A stretch of DNA of 64,000 nucleotides, from NCBI RefSeq assembly GCF_024220175.1, contig NZ_CP098502.1, forward strand, positions 3,078,514 to 3,142,513, read 5' to 3'. The notes under the pieces were generated by a model that was given only the letters and a program-made list of their open reading frames with translations, was not told where the DNA came from and did not search any database. Source of the stretch: Paraconexibacter antarcticus (GTDB lineage Bacteria; Actinomycetota; Thermoleophilia; Solirubrobacterales; Solirubrobacteraceae). Of the stretch, positions 1 through 7,834 are shown one piece after another. Both the position numbers and the translations under genes were made by a program. Numbering within the stretch: position 1 is the first letter of the stretch; the number at the start of each line of letters is the position of its first letter.

Positions 1-681
1 CCGCGCGGTGACGTCGCCGTCGTCCGCGCGGTCCAGCGGGCGGGCGACGAGCGGGTTCGAGGAGACGTGGGCGATGAGATGGTCCCCGGCGACGAGGATC
101 CGCCGCTCCTCGTCGTGGAAGACCGTGTCCGACGGCGAGTGTCCGGGCCGCAGCAGCACGCGCCACGTCCGATCCGCGAAGCCGAGCTCCGACCCCGGCG
201 CCAGCGGCGTCCCCACGGTCACCGCCGTGCCCCACGCCCGGTAGGCGCCGGTCACCGCCTGCAGGACGAGCGCCATGTCGTCCGGGATCCCGTGCCGGTG
301 CATGAGCCGCGCGGCGTACGCGTCGTCGTCGGCGGCGTGGCGCGTGTACTCCGCGAGCCACGGGACGAGCGCGTCGAAGCAGCAGAGCTCCGCCCCCGAG
401 CGGTCGGCGAGGATCTGCGCGAGGCCCGTGTGGTCGATGTGCTGGTGGGTGAGGACGATCCGCTCGAGGTCCTCGACCCGGCGTCCGTGGGCCGCGAGCG
501 CCGCTTCGAGCACCGTCAGCGCCGTGCCGGAGTTCGGCCCGCAGTCGACGAGCGTCAGCGGATCGTCCTCGACGAGGTAGCAGTTCACCCGCCCGACGGC
601 GAACGGGGTGGGGACGGGGAGGCGGTGGATCCCCGCCGCCGCGGCGGCGGCGAGGTCCCGCTCGCGAATGGAATCCGGCAT
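1..681 (-). CDS. MBL-fold metallo-hydrolase, 3' end cut by the window edge
   Basis: The visible 227 codons start at ATG 681. They show the zinc-binding signature THQHIDHTG (HxHxDH) about a third of the way in, then a GHSPSDT-type histidine and a GDHLIAH segment, the usual order of metal ligands in glyoxalase II-like and beta-lactamase-like hydrolases. The N-terminal part has the conserved VDCGPN turn. The substrate cannot be told; family members act on thioesters, lactones or phosphodiesters. The gene ends 22 nt before the phosphomannomutase gene transcribed in the same direction upstream of it, so the two may share a transcript. The C-terminus is missing only because the window ends. Confidence 0.85.
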   Translation of the reverse strand, partial: MPDSIRERDLAAAAAAGIHRLPVPTPFAVGRVNCYLVEDDPLTLVDCGPNSGTALTVLEAALAAHGRRVEDLERIVLTHQHIDHTGLAQILADRSGAELCCFDALVPWLAEYTRHAADDDAYAARLMHRHGIPDDMALVLQAVTGAYRAWGTAVTVGTPLAPGSELGFADRTWRVLLRPGHSPSDTVFHDEERRILVAGDHLIAHVSSNPLVARPLDRADDGDVTAR

Positions 682-703
682 GGCGTGGCGGCGCAGAGAC
701 CCG

Positions 704-2080
704 CTAGGCGCGGATGACGCCGAGCACCTCGTCGCGCCTGGCCTCCATGTCGGCCTTCGAGTGCAGCGACTCCAGGCAGAGGCGGAGCAGCGGCTCCGTG
801 TTCGACATGCGCACGTTGAAGTGCCAGTCCTCGAAGTCGACCGAGACGCCGTCGACGTGGGTGACCGTCGCGCCCGGCATAGAGCCGTACGTCTCCTCGA
901 TCTCGGCCATCTTCGCGGGGCCGTCGGCGACGGTCGAGTTGATCTCGCCGCTGATGAAGTAGCTGTCGCGCAGCGGGCCGAGCAGCTCGGACAGCTTCGC
1001 GCCTTCCTCGGAGAGCTTCTCGAGGATGAGGAGCGCCGGGATCGTGCCCGAGTCCGCGCAGTGGAAGTCGCGGAAGTAGTAGTGGCCGGAGACCTCGCCG
1101 CCGAAGAGCGAGCCCTCGCGCTTCATGCGCGTCTTGAAGAACGCGTGGCCGACGCGGCCGATCTCCGGGGTGCCGCCGGCCGCGGTGACGAGGTCGGCCA
1201 CGACGCGGGAGGCGCGGGCGTCGTAGAGGATCGTCTCCCCGGGGGACTTCGCGAGCAGGTGCTGCGCGAGGATCGCGGTGAGGAAGTCGCCGTCGACGAA
1301 CTCGCCGGTGTCGTCGATGAAGAAGCAGCGGTCGGCGTCCCCGTCCCAGGCGATGCCGAGGTCGGCGCCGCTGGAGCGGACGAGGTCGATGATGAACTGG
1401 CGGTTCTCCGGGAGCAGCGGGTTCGGCTCGTGGCCGGGGAAGTCGCCGTCCGGGACCCAGTAGGTCTCCTCGAGGTCGAGGCCGAGCTGCCGCAGCAGCG
1501 GGCCGACCATCGGCCCGGCCATGCCGTTGCCGCCGTCGACGGCGACCTTCAGCGGCCTGACCTTCGCGGGGTCGATGAACTTCAGCGCGGCGGCCTGGAA
1601 CTCCTCGTAGAGGTCCACCTCCTCGCTCGTCCCCCCGCCGGGGGCGTCCCCGAGGCCGCCCTCGATGAGCGCGCGGATGTCCTGGATGCCCTCGTCGCCG
1701 CTGAGGGCTATCGCGCCCTGCTTGACGAGCTTCGCGCCGGTGTACGCCTTCGGGTTGTGCGAGGCGGTGCACATGAGGCCGCCGTCGAGGCCGCGCGAGC
1801 CGACGAGGTGGTAGAGCATCTCCGTCCCGACCTGGCCGGCGTCGATGACGTGGGCGCCCTCGTCCATCATGCCCCGGCGGTACTCGCCCGCGAGCTCGGG
1901 AGCGGTCAGCCGCATGTCGCGGCCGAGGCCGAGGACGGCCTCGCCGACCGGCTTGCCCGCGAGCCCGGCGATGACGCGGGCGAAGCCACGGCCGATCGCG
2001 TACGCCGTGTCGGGGCCGATCTGCTCGCCGTAGAGGCCGCGCACGTCGTAGGCCTTGAAGATCTCGGGAGGCACGCTCAT
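704..2080 (-). CDS. manB: Phosphomannomutase/phosphoglucomutase
   Basis: This 458-residue enzyme interconverts hexose 1- and 6-phosphates and would supply mannose-1-P or glucose-1-P for the polysaccharide cluster that follows. All four alpha-D-phosphohexomutase signatures are visible: the catalytic phosphoserine loop TASHNP (Ser107), the Mg-binding loop DGDADR (246-251), the sugar-specificity loop GEVSGH (328-333) and the C-terminal phosphate loop RMSNTEP. Length is normal for the family. The ATG at 2080 is preceded at 8 nt by TAGGAT, so transcription probably begins at or next to the start codon. Specificity for mannose versus glucose is not decided by the sequence. Confidence 0.95.
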   Translation of the reverse strand: MSVPPEIFKAYDVRGLYGEQIGPDTAYAIGRGFARVIAGLAGKPVGEAVLGLGRDMRLTAPELAGEYRRGMMDEGAHVIDAGQVGTEMLYHLVGSRGLDGGLMCTASHNPKAYTGAKLVKQGAIALSGDEGIQDIRALIEGGLGDAPGGGTSEEVDLYEEFQAAALKFIDPAKVRPLKVAVDGGNGMAGPMVGPLLRQLGLDLEETYWVPDGDFPGHEPNPLLPENRQFIIDLVRSSGADLGIAWDGDADRCFFIDDTGEFVDGDFLTAILAQHLLAKSPGETILYDARASRVVADLVTAAGGTPEIGRVGHAFFKTRMKREGSLFGGEVSGHYYFRDFHCADSGTIPALLILEKLSEEGAKLSELLGPLRDSYFISGEINSTVADGPAKMAEIEETYGSMPGATVTHVDGVSVDFEDWHFNVRMSNTEPLLRLCLESLHSKADMEARRDEVLGVIRA

Positions 2081-2088
2081 GGGCGCTC

Positions 2089-2098
2089 ATCCTATGCT
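2089..2098. promoter_or_regulatory. Overlapping divergent -10 elements
   Basis: On the minus strand TAGGAT (2089-2094) lies 8 nt before the manB start. On the plus strand TATGCT (2093-2098) lies 10 nt before ATG 2109. The two hexamers share two bases, so the two leaderless promoters probably exclude each other. Confidence 0.5.
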
Positions 2099-2108
2099 CG
2101 CCGCCGAC

Positions 2109-2765
2109 ATGGCGGACACGACCCCCCGCAGCCTGCGCGTCCTCACCGTCGGCAGCCGCTACCGCTCCGCCGACGGCGCGGATGACGCCCCGGGCTGGGC
2201 CGCGCTCGTCGCGGCGCTGCAGGCCCGCGGCGACACCGTCCGCGTGCTGACGACGGACGAGGACGGGCCGGAGCTCGACGGCGTCGACCGCTCGCTGCAC
2301 TGGTTCCGCGCCCCGGATGGGGGCTGGCGGCGCCCGGCGCGCCTGGAGGCCTCGCGGATCTCCCGCCACGGGCTCCTGCAGCTCGGCACGACGCTCCAGC
2401 GGCTGAAGCCGCACGTCGTCGTGTGGACCGCGCTCGGCGGCCTCCCGCTCACCCTCGCCGCGGCCAGCGGGCTGCCGGAGCTCGCGCTCGTCCTCGACCC
2501 GTGGCCGGTCTACGGGCCGGCCGTCGACCTCAAGGCCCGCCAGGACGGCTGGGATCCCGGCGGCGTCGCCGCCTGGTCGTGCGGGTCCGGCGCGCTCCGC
2601 GCGCAGGTGCTCACCGCCCTCGACGGCGGCCCCGGCGGCGGCCTCGACCCCGGCCGCGTCCACGTCGACGATCCCGCCGATCGGGCGGCCTGGACCGCCG
2701 CGATCCTCGGGCGGATCGACGCCCTCGCGCGCCCGGACGGCGTGGCGGCGCCCGGCGCCGGGTAG
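2109..2765 (+). CDS. Stand-alone N-terminal glycosyltransferase-like domain
   Basis: The 218-residue product resembles the N-terminal Rossmann half of a GT-B (GT4-type) glycosyltransferase. It has a RVLTVGSRYR start, a helix in which a large domain is compared 'WAALVAALQARGD', then PHVVVWTALGG and LALVLDPWPVYGP. No C-terminal nucleotide-sugar domain with an Ex7E motif follows, so it is half the length of the family and may bind an acceptor or be inactive. ATG 2109 was preferred to ATG 2094 because the latter lies inside the -10 hexamer. It is divergent from manB. Function is unknown; the GT assignment is a fold-level guess. Confidence 0.6.
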   Translation: MADTTPRSLRVLTVGSRYRSADGADDAPGWAALVAALQARGDTVRVLTTDEDGPELDGVDRSLHWFRAPDGGWRRPARLEASRISRHGLLQLGTTLQRLKPHVVVWTALGGLPLTLAAASGLPELALVLDPWPVYGPAVDLKARQDGWDPGGVAAWSCGSGALRAQVLTALDGGPGGGLDPGRVHVDDPADRAAWTAAILGRIDALARPDGVAAPGAG

Positions 2766-2768
2766 CGT
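2763..2768 (+). promoter_or_regulatory. -10 element TAGCGT
   Basis: The hexamer lies 7 nt before GTG 2776, and its first bases form the stop codon of the preceding gene. It supports GTG 2776 rather than GTG 2767 as the start of the small membrane protein. Confidence 0.4.
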
Positions 2769-2775
2769 GGACGGC

Positions 2776-3042
2776 GTGCGCCTCCGTCTGACGTTCCTCA
2801 CCCTGTCCCTCGTGGCGCTCCTCCCGGCCGACGGCTGGGCCCGCGCCGGCGGCGGCTCCCACAGCTTCCGCGCCCCCTCCGGCGGCGGCGGGTTCGGCAG
2901 CGGCCGCTCCCGCGGCTTCGGCGGCGGGCACCACTTCTTCTTCTTCGGCGGCGGGGGAGGCGGGGGCGGCGGCCTCCTCATCCTCATCATCGTCGTCGTG
3001 GTGATCTTCTTCCTCATGTCCCAGCGCGGCCGCCGCTCCTGA
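2776..3042 (+). CDS. Secreted/membrane Gly-rich leader part of a split Tim44-like protein
   Basis: The 88-residue product has a cleavable-looking signal peptide ending near GWARA, a Gly/Ser/Phe-rich linker with runs of glycine, a single very hydrophobic membrane segment and a short basic tail (MSQRGRRS). Its stop codon overlaps the ATG of the next gene in TGATG, so the two are translationally coupled. In many bacteria a signal peptide, glycine-rich spacer and membrane helix form the N-terminus of one Tim44-domain protein (family knowledge). Here that architecture is divided between two reading frames. The part is likely exported, with the Tim44-like partner at the cytoplasmic face (inference). 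Confidence 0.7.
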   Translation: MRLRLTFLTLSLVALLPADGWARAGGGSHSFRAPSGGGGFGSGRSRGFGGGHHFFFFGGGGGGGGGLLILIIVVVVIFFLMSQRGRRS

Positions 3043-4136
3043 TGGGCCTCCGCGACCTCCTGCGCGGCCGCGGCAAGGCGGCGGAGGACCGCGCCGAGCG
3101 GGTGCGGCTCGCCGCCGCCGAGGCGTCGGAGGACGACGCGCTCTTCGCCCCGGACGCCGTCGAGGCCCGCGCCTGCGAGCTCTTCCTCACGATCCAGCGG
3201 GCCTGGAGCGCCGACGACGTCGCGACCCTGCGCCGGCTCGTCGGCCCGGAGCTCATGGTCGAGTGGGACGCCCGCCTCGCCGACTTCCGCCGCAAGGGCT
3301 GGCGCAACACCGTCGACGTCCTCGACGGCCCGACCGCGCGCTACGTCGGCCTGACGAACCGCGCGGGGGACGCCGAGGACCGCACCGTCGTCCAGCTCAC
3401 CGCCCGGCTGCGCGACGTCGTGGTCGACCGCCACGGCCGCGAGATCCCGAGCGAGGACGGCGCCACCCCGCGGATCAGCGAGTTCTGGACGCTCGGCAAG
3501 CGCGACGGGGCGTGGATCGTCGTCTCGATCGAGCAGGAGCGCGAGGGGCGCCACCACCTCACCGCGCCGCTCGTCGCGGTGCCCGAGGGCGATGACCGGC
3601 GCCTGCATGCCGAGGCGGTCATGGAGGTCGCCGCGGCCGACGGGGTGCGCGCCGACGAGGTCGGCCAGTTCCTCTCACCCGGCTTCTCGGGGCCGGCCCG
3701 CGCTGCGGCGCTCGACCTCTCGCTCGTCGACGGGCGCTTCGCCCCCGACGTCCTCGCGACCGCCGTCGGCGAGGTCGTCGAGGCGTGGGCCGCCGCGATC
3801 GACGGCCCGGACGACGGGCTCGCCGAGCGCACGAGCCCGGGCACCCTGCGCACGCTCCTCTACCCGACGCCCACCGAGCGCGCCCGCCTCGTCATCCGGG
3901 GTCTCGAGGTCCGCTCCAGCACGATCACCGCGGTCGCGCCGGGCCCGCCGCCGGAGGTCCGCCTGCGGCTCGAGGTCGACGGCGTGCAGTACGTCGAGGA
4001 CCGCGACACGACCGAGGTGCTCGCGGGGAGCAAGCGCCGCCGCGGCACGACGCGCCAGGAGTGGACCCTGCGGCTGTCGGACGACCCGCGCCGGCCGTGG
4101 CTCGTCGTCGCCGCCGACGGCGTCGTCCCGCGTTGA
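3042..4136 (+). CDS. Tim44-like domain protein
   Basis: This 364-residue soluble protein has a basic N-terminus (LRDLLRGRGK), a predicted amphipathic helix, then a Tim44-like domain whose signature includes FLTIQRAWSADD, a VGPELMVEW segment and a DGAWIVVSIEQ strand, roughly residues 40-170. Residues 180-270 resemble a helical tellurite-resistance/TerB-like module (AVMEVAAADGV). The final 90 residues are a second beta-rich region. Mitochondrial Tim44 tethers the import motor; bacterial homologues are mostly uncharacterised. It begins within the stop codon of the membrane-leader gene and is followed, with a 4-nt overlap, by the cytochrome gene, so the three form an operon. Confidence 0.8.
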   Translation: MGLRDLLRGRGKAAEDRAERVRLAAAEASEDDALFAPDAVEARACELFLTIQRAWSADDVATLRRLVGPELMVEWDARLADFRRKGWRNTVDVLDGPTARYVGLTNRAGDAEDRTVVQLTARLRDVVVDRHGREIPSEDGATPRISEFWTLGKRDGAWIVVSIEQEREGRHHLTAPLVAVPEGDDRRLHAEAVMEVAAADGVRADEVGQFLSPGFSGPARAAALDLSLVDGRFAPDVLATAVGEVVEAWAAAIDGPDDGLAERTSPGTLRTLLYPTPTERARLVIRGLEVRSSTITAVAPGPPPEVRLRLEVDGVQYVEDRDTTEVLAGSKRRRGTTRQEWTLRLSDDPRRPWLVVAADGVVPR

Positions 4137-4486
4137 GCACCCCCGCCGGTGTCCTCCACCGGCGGGCGTCCCGCGCCGCCGCCCTCCTCGGGCTCGCCGC
4201 CCCGCTGATCGCCGGCTGCGGGGCGCGATCGGGGCCACCGCCGCTCGACGCCGGACGGCACCTCTTCCTGACGCAGCGGTGCGGCAGCTGCCACGCGCTC
4301 GCCGCGGCCCATACCCGCGGCGGGCCTGGCCCCGACCTGGACACGAGCGAGCGCCTGGACCTCGCGCAGCTCCGCGACGCGCTCGTCGAGGGCGCGAACG
4401 GCATGCCGTCCTACGCGGACCGCCTGACCCCGCGGCAGCTCGACGTCCTCGCCGCCTTCCTCGAGCAGGCGACGCGGCGGCCCTGA
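4133..4486 (+). CDS. Lipoprotein c-type cytochrome, monoheme
   Basis: The 117-residue product starts at TTG 4133, overlapping the upstream stop. This start gives a proper lipoprotein signal: basic HRRASR, a hydrophobic core and lipobox LIAGC with Cys29. The mature part is a small class I cytochrome c with heme-attachment motif C50-G-S-C53-H54 and a probable axial Met91 in NGMPSY. It would be anchored to the outer face of the membrane and carry single electrons. Its partner cannot be deduced. Overlap with the Tim44-like gene suggests co-expression. Confidence 0.85.
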   Translation: MSTPAGVLHRRASRAAALLGLAAPLIAGCGARSGPPPLDAGRHLFLTQRCGSCHALAAAHTRGGPGPDLDTSERLDLAQLRDALVEGANGMPSYADRLTPRQLDVLAAFLEQATRRP

Positions 4487-4501
4487 CCTGACCGCTGCCG
4501 C

Positions 4502-6061
4502 TCAGGCCGGGGCGGGCGCCCGGCGCCGCAGGTAGCCGAGGGCCTCGCGCAGCAGCACCCGCTCGGCGACGACGGTGCTCACGAGGACGAGGACGGCGAA
4601 CAGCGCGAGCTGGGCGGCCGCCATCGTGGCGGTGCGCTGCCCGCCGTCCAGCGCGCGGACGAGCAGGACGGCCCCGACGCCCGGCAGGATCGGGGTGACG
4701 GCGCGGACCGCGTGGGGGAGCAGGCGGAAGCCGGTGAACAGCCGTCGCAGGTAGTACGTCCGGCACACGAGCTGGACGAGCATCATCGCCGCCATCCCGT
4801 AGGCGAAGCCCTGCAGGCCGCCGAAGATGAGCAGCGGGAGGGTGAGGACGACGAAGGCGACCGTCGTCACCGCCGAGGTCACCGCGATCGGCCGCGTGTC
4901 GGCCCGCGCGCGGAAGTACGACGTCCAGTTGAAGCCGAGGTGGTTGATCGCCGCGATGAGCCCGAAGGCCTGCAGCAGCGGGATCGCCGGGCGCCAGCGC
5001 TCGCCGATCCCGAAGCGGACGAGGTCCTCGGCGAAGAGCGCGAGGCCGACGCCGAACGGCATCGCCCACATGAGCGCCAGGCGGTTGGACTTCACGAACG
5101 ACTCGAAGAGGACGTCGGTGCGATCCGCGACCCGGCAGATCGCCGGGTAGAGGGTGCCGGAGACGATCGCGTCCACCCGGTCGGCGAACTGGATGACCGT
5201 CGAAGCGAGCGCGACGACCCCTGCGCCGGCGACGCCGAGGGTCGCGGACGTCGCGATGATCGACCCCTGGGCGACGACGAGCCCGGCGACCGACGCGGCG
5301 AGGATCGGCAGGGAGAAGGACACGTACTCGCGGATGACCGCCCCGTCGAAGTTCAGGCGCAGCCTGTAGGGCGACGTCACCATCGCGAGGACCGACGTGG
5401 ACCAGGCGCCCGCGAGCAGGCCGCCGACGAGCGCCCAGTAGCCGGCGCCCGCCGCCGCGAGCCCGACGGCGACGACGAAGCCGACGATCGGGTCGGCCGA
5501 GCTGATCATCCGCTGCTTGACGTAGTCCATCCGGCGGTACCAGATCCACAGCGGGGCCTGGAGGGCCAGGGCCGGGATCGCGAGCAGGCCGACGAACCCG
5601 ACCGGCACGATCTCCCAGCGCCCGTAGGCCCAGGCGACGAGCGGGATCGCGACGGCGATGAGGAGCGTCACGGCCGCGGTCATGACGAGCTCGATCGTGA
5701 AGGCCCGCTGGAAGGCCGCCTCCTGGTCGAGGTCCTCCTGCTGGATGTACTTGTCGCTGACGCCGACCTCCTTGAGGAAGACGAGCGTCCCGAACGACGT
5801 GACGAGCACGGCCCAGATGCCGTAGTCGTCCTTCGTGAGGAAGCGGGCGAGGACGAAGCCGCGGATGAGGCTCAGGCCGGTGAGCGCGATGAGGAAGACG
5901 CCGTTGACGAGCGTCCCGCGGGCCGCGCGGCGGCGCAGGCCGGGACCGGCCGCGGCGCCGGGCTCGGTCTCGCGCAGCTCCTCGGGGACCTCGAGCGTGC
6001 CGTGGGGCTCGAGGGGCTCGGGCGGGCCGGTGAGGTCGATGACCTCGTCGGGGCCGCTCAT
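4502..6061 (-). CDS. Polysaccharide flippase, Wzx/PST family
   Basis: This 519-residue polytopic membrane protein has about twelve to fourteen hydrophobic segments after a roughly 50-residue acidic, Pro-rich cytoplasmic N-terminus. The start of the membrane domain (RGFVLARFLTKDDYGIWAV) is the typical first helix of MOP-superfamily polysaccharide exporters. Such proteins flip undecaprenyl-linked repeat units across the membrane. ATG 6061 overlaps the stop of the upstream GT2 gene as ATGA. It is the last gene of a minus-strand run GT2-methyltransferases-flippase, which fits a surface-glycan operon. No Wzy polymerase was seen nearby. Confidence 0.9.
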   Translation of the reverse strand: MSGPDEVIDLTGPPEPLEPHGTLEVPEELRETEPGAAAGPGLRRRAARGTLVNGVFLIALTGLSLIRGFVLARFLTKDDYGIWAVLVTSFGTLVFLKEVGVSDKYIQQEDLDQEAAFQRAFTIELVMTAAVTLLIAVAIPLVAWAYGRWEIVPVGFVGLLAIPALALQAPLWIWYRRMDYVKQRMISSADPIVGFVVAVGLAAAGAGYWALVGGLLAGAWSTSVLAMVTSPYRLRLNFDGAVIREYVSFSLPILAASVAGLVVAQGSIIATSATLGVAGAGVVALASTVIQFADRVDAIVSGTLYPAICRVADRTDVLFESFVKSNRLALMWAMPFGVGLALFAEDLVRFGIGERWRPAIPLLQAFGLIAAINHLGFNWTSYFRARADTRPIAVTSAVTTVAFVVLTLPLLIFGGLQGFAYGMAAMMLVQLVCRTYYLRRLFTGFRLLPHAVRAVTPILPGVGAVLLVRALDGGQRTATMAAAQLALFAVLVLVSTVVAERVLLREALGYLRRRAPAPA

Positions 6062-7008
6062 GCGCCCCGCTCCCACCCGGCGAAGAACGCGTCGGCGAGC
6101 GTCACCTTCCAGTGGGCCCGGGCGGCGGCGTGCACGCGCGGCCCGACGACCGGGACCGCCGCCGGGATCCGCTCGGCGAGCGCCGCCATCCGCGCGGACG
6201 ACGCCTGGCCGCGCCACCCCCGCAGCGCGTCGTGGAAGTACGGCTTCACGTCGGGGTGCTTGGCGACCATCATCCGCTCCGCCGGCGCGGCCGCCGCCAT
6301 CCGGCGCTCCCAGTCCGCCAGCGTCGTCGGGTGCAGGTGCTCGGCGCGGATCTGCGGGTCGTACATGAGGCGCAGCCCGCGGTCGTGCATCCGCCGCCCG
6401 ATCTCGAGGTCCTCGTAGCCGAAGGTGAAGTCCTCGTCGAAGCCGCCGACCGCCTCGAGGAGCCCCCGCTTGAACGAGACGTTCGACGTGTAGAGGCGGC
6501 CCCAGCCGGCGTCTCCCGCCTCCATGTGGGCGTAGTCGAACTGCGCCCCCTCCTCGAGGAAGCGCATGAACGGCGTGACGCGCAGCTCGCGGGCCCAGCG
6601 GACGTGACCGAGGATCCCGACGTGCTCCTCCGGCCGGCGGGCATGGGCGGCGAGGTGCGCGGAGACGAGACCGGGGTCCGCGAGGATGTCGTCCCCGAGG
6701 AAGAGCACGAGCGGCGCGGCGGCGGCCCGCCAGCCCGCGTTGCGCGCGGCGGCGACCCCGGGGGCATGACGATGCACGATGCGCACCGCGAACGGGCGCG
6801 CGCCGGCGTCGACGGCCCGCGCGACGGCCGCAGGGTCGTCCTCCTGCGCGTCGTCGACGACAATGACCTCGGTGAGCGCGTCCGCCTGCCCCTCGAGGCG
6901 GTCCAGGCAGCGCCGGAGGACCGGTGCCCGGCGGTAGGTCGGGATGACGATCGAGACCGCGAGGGCAGCCGGCCGAGGGCGAGCCTCCTGGGCGAGCCCC
7001 TCGGCCAC
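6058..7008 (-). CDS. Glycosyltransferase family 2
   Basis: The 316-residue GT-A protein opens with VSIVIPTYRRAPVLRRCLD and carries the nucleotide-sugar/metal motif GDD (105-107). The acceptor/catalytic region GGFDEDFTFGYEDLEIGRR holds the ED pair expected of an inverting GT2. The start is GTG 7008, 2 nt upstream of the preceding gene's stop end, consistent with coupling. It probably adds a sugar to a lipid-linked intermediate exported by the flippase encoded just downstream. The donor sugar cannot be predicted. Confidence 0.9.
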   Translation of the reverse strand: MAEGLAQEARPRPAALAVSIVIPTYRRAPVLRRCLDRLEGQADALTEVIVVDDAQEDDPAAVARAVDAGARPFAVRIVHRHAPGVAAARNAGWRAAAAPLVLFLGDDILADPGLVSAHLAAHARRPEEHVGILGHVRWARELRVTPFMRFLEEGAQFDYAHMEAGDAGWGRLYTSNVSFKRGLLEAVGGFDEDFTFGYEDLEIGRRMHDRGLRLMYDPQIRAEHLHPTTLADWERRMAAAAPAERMMVAKHPDVKPYFHDALRGWRGQASSARMAALAERIPAAVPVVGPRVHAAARAHWKVTLADAFFAGWERGA

Positions 7009-7009
7009 G

Positions 7010-7834
7010 TCAGCTCCGGAGGAAGACGTACGCGCAGTCCTCGAAGTCCGCGAGCCCGCGCCAGCGGCCGTGCCGCTCGGCGAAGGCGACGGTGTAGCCG
7101 AGCGACGCCATCGTCGCGCGCAGGTCCGCGTCGGTGATGCCCCACTGCCACACGTCGTGGACGTCGCGCCACGGGCGCCCGCGCTTGGGGTTGACCTCGT
7201 CGAGGCGGTCGAAGAGCCCGTCGATGTTGTCCTGCGGCGGGACCGCCTGCCGGTAGCGCTCCTCGCCGAGGTCGAGCAGGCGGACGGTGCGGCCGGATTC
7301 GGGAGGATGGCCCCCTGGGCCATCCTCCGGCGGGATGAGCCCCTTGGGCGAATCCCGCGGGTCCCACATCGGGTTGACGATCGCGAAGGCGCGGGCGTGC
7401 GTCGCGTAGCGACGGAGGATCTCGTCCCAGTTGGGGTCGACCTGGTGCAGGAGGACGTCGAAGAGCAGGACGACACCGACCTCGCCGACGTCACCCGGCG
7501 TGCGCTCGAGGCCGAAGTTCTGCTCAAGCAACTCGAACTGGGGAAAGGCGGCGGCCCGCTCGCGGACGCCGGGGGTGATGTCGTCGTCGACGAGGACGGC
7601 GCGCGCCGGGCGATGCTCCTCCAGCGCGTGGAAGCTGTACCCGGCCTCGACCGCCCAGACCCCGCCGAGGTCGGCGATCGAGTCCACGCCGTCGAGCGCG
7701 AAGGCCGCGTCGATCGTGCGGAGCTTCAGGGGGACGAGCGGCGGGCGCCACGGCCCCTCGGCGGGCGCCGCGGACCCGGCGTCCGGGGTCCCGCCGAGCC
7801 GCCGCCTGAGCGCGTCGACGAGCTTCGGCGCCAT
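7010..7834 (-). CDS. SAM-dependent methyltransferase (class I-like)
   Basis: The 274-residue protein has a motif I region SIADLGGVWAVEAGYS near residue 50, a motif II-like acidic strand (AVLVDDDI) and a motif IV-like VVLLFDVLLHQ. The N-terminal 30 residues are variable. Sequence divergence makes the class I fold likely but not certain. The ATG overlaps the stop of the upstream methyltransferase (ATGA), and the gene is followed immediately by the GT2. The coding sequence contains a perfect 11-bp inverted repeat (listed separately). The methyl acceptor is presumably a sugar or lipid-linked glycan (inference from context). Confidence 0.75.
   Translation of the reverse strand: MAPKLVDALRRRLGGTPDAGSAAPAEGPWRPPLVPLKLRTIDAAFALDGVDSIADLGGVWAVEAGYSFHALEEHRPARAVLVDDDITPGVRERAAAFPQFELLEQNFGLERTPGDVGEVGVVLLFDVLLHQVDPNWDEILRRYATHARAFAIVNPMWDPRDSPKGLIPPEDGPGGHPPESGRTVRLLDLGEERYRQAVPPQDNIDGLFDRLDEVNPKRGRPWRDVHDVWQWGITDADLRATMASLGYTVAFAERHGRWRGLADFEDCAYVFLRS
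7302..7328. repeat. Perfect 11-bp inverted repeat inside a coding region
   Basis: GGAGGATGGCC (7302-7312) and its exact complement (7318-7328) flank a 5-nt loop within the methyltransferase gene. This could form a strong mRNA hairpin. The encoded stretch is Pro/Gly-rich and lies in what looks like a loop of the protein. Confidence 0.6.

Noticed and set aside
585..3608. A 1,007-codon minus-strand frame across manB and the Tim44-like genes
   Set aside because: It crosses several well-supported genes out of frame and reads as Arg/Gly/Pro repeats.
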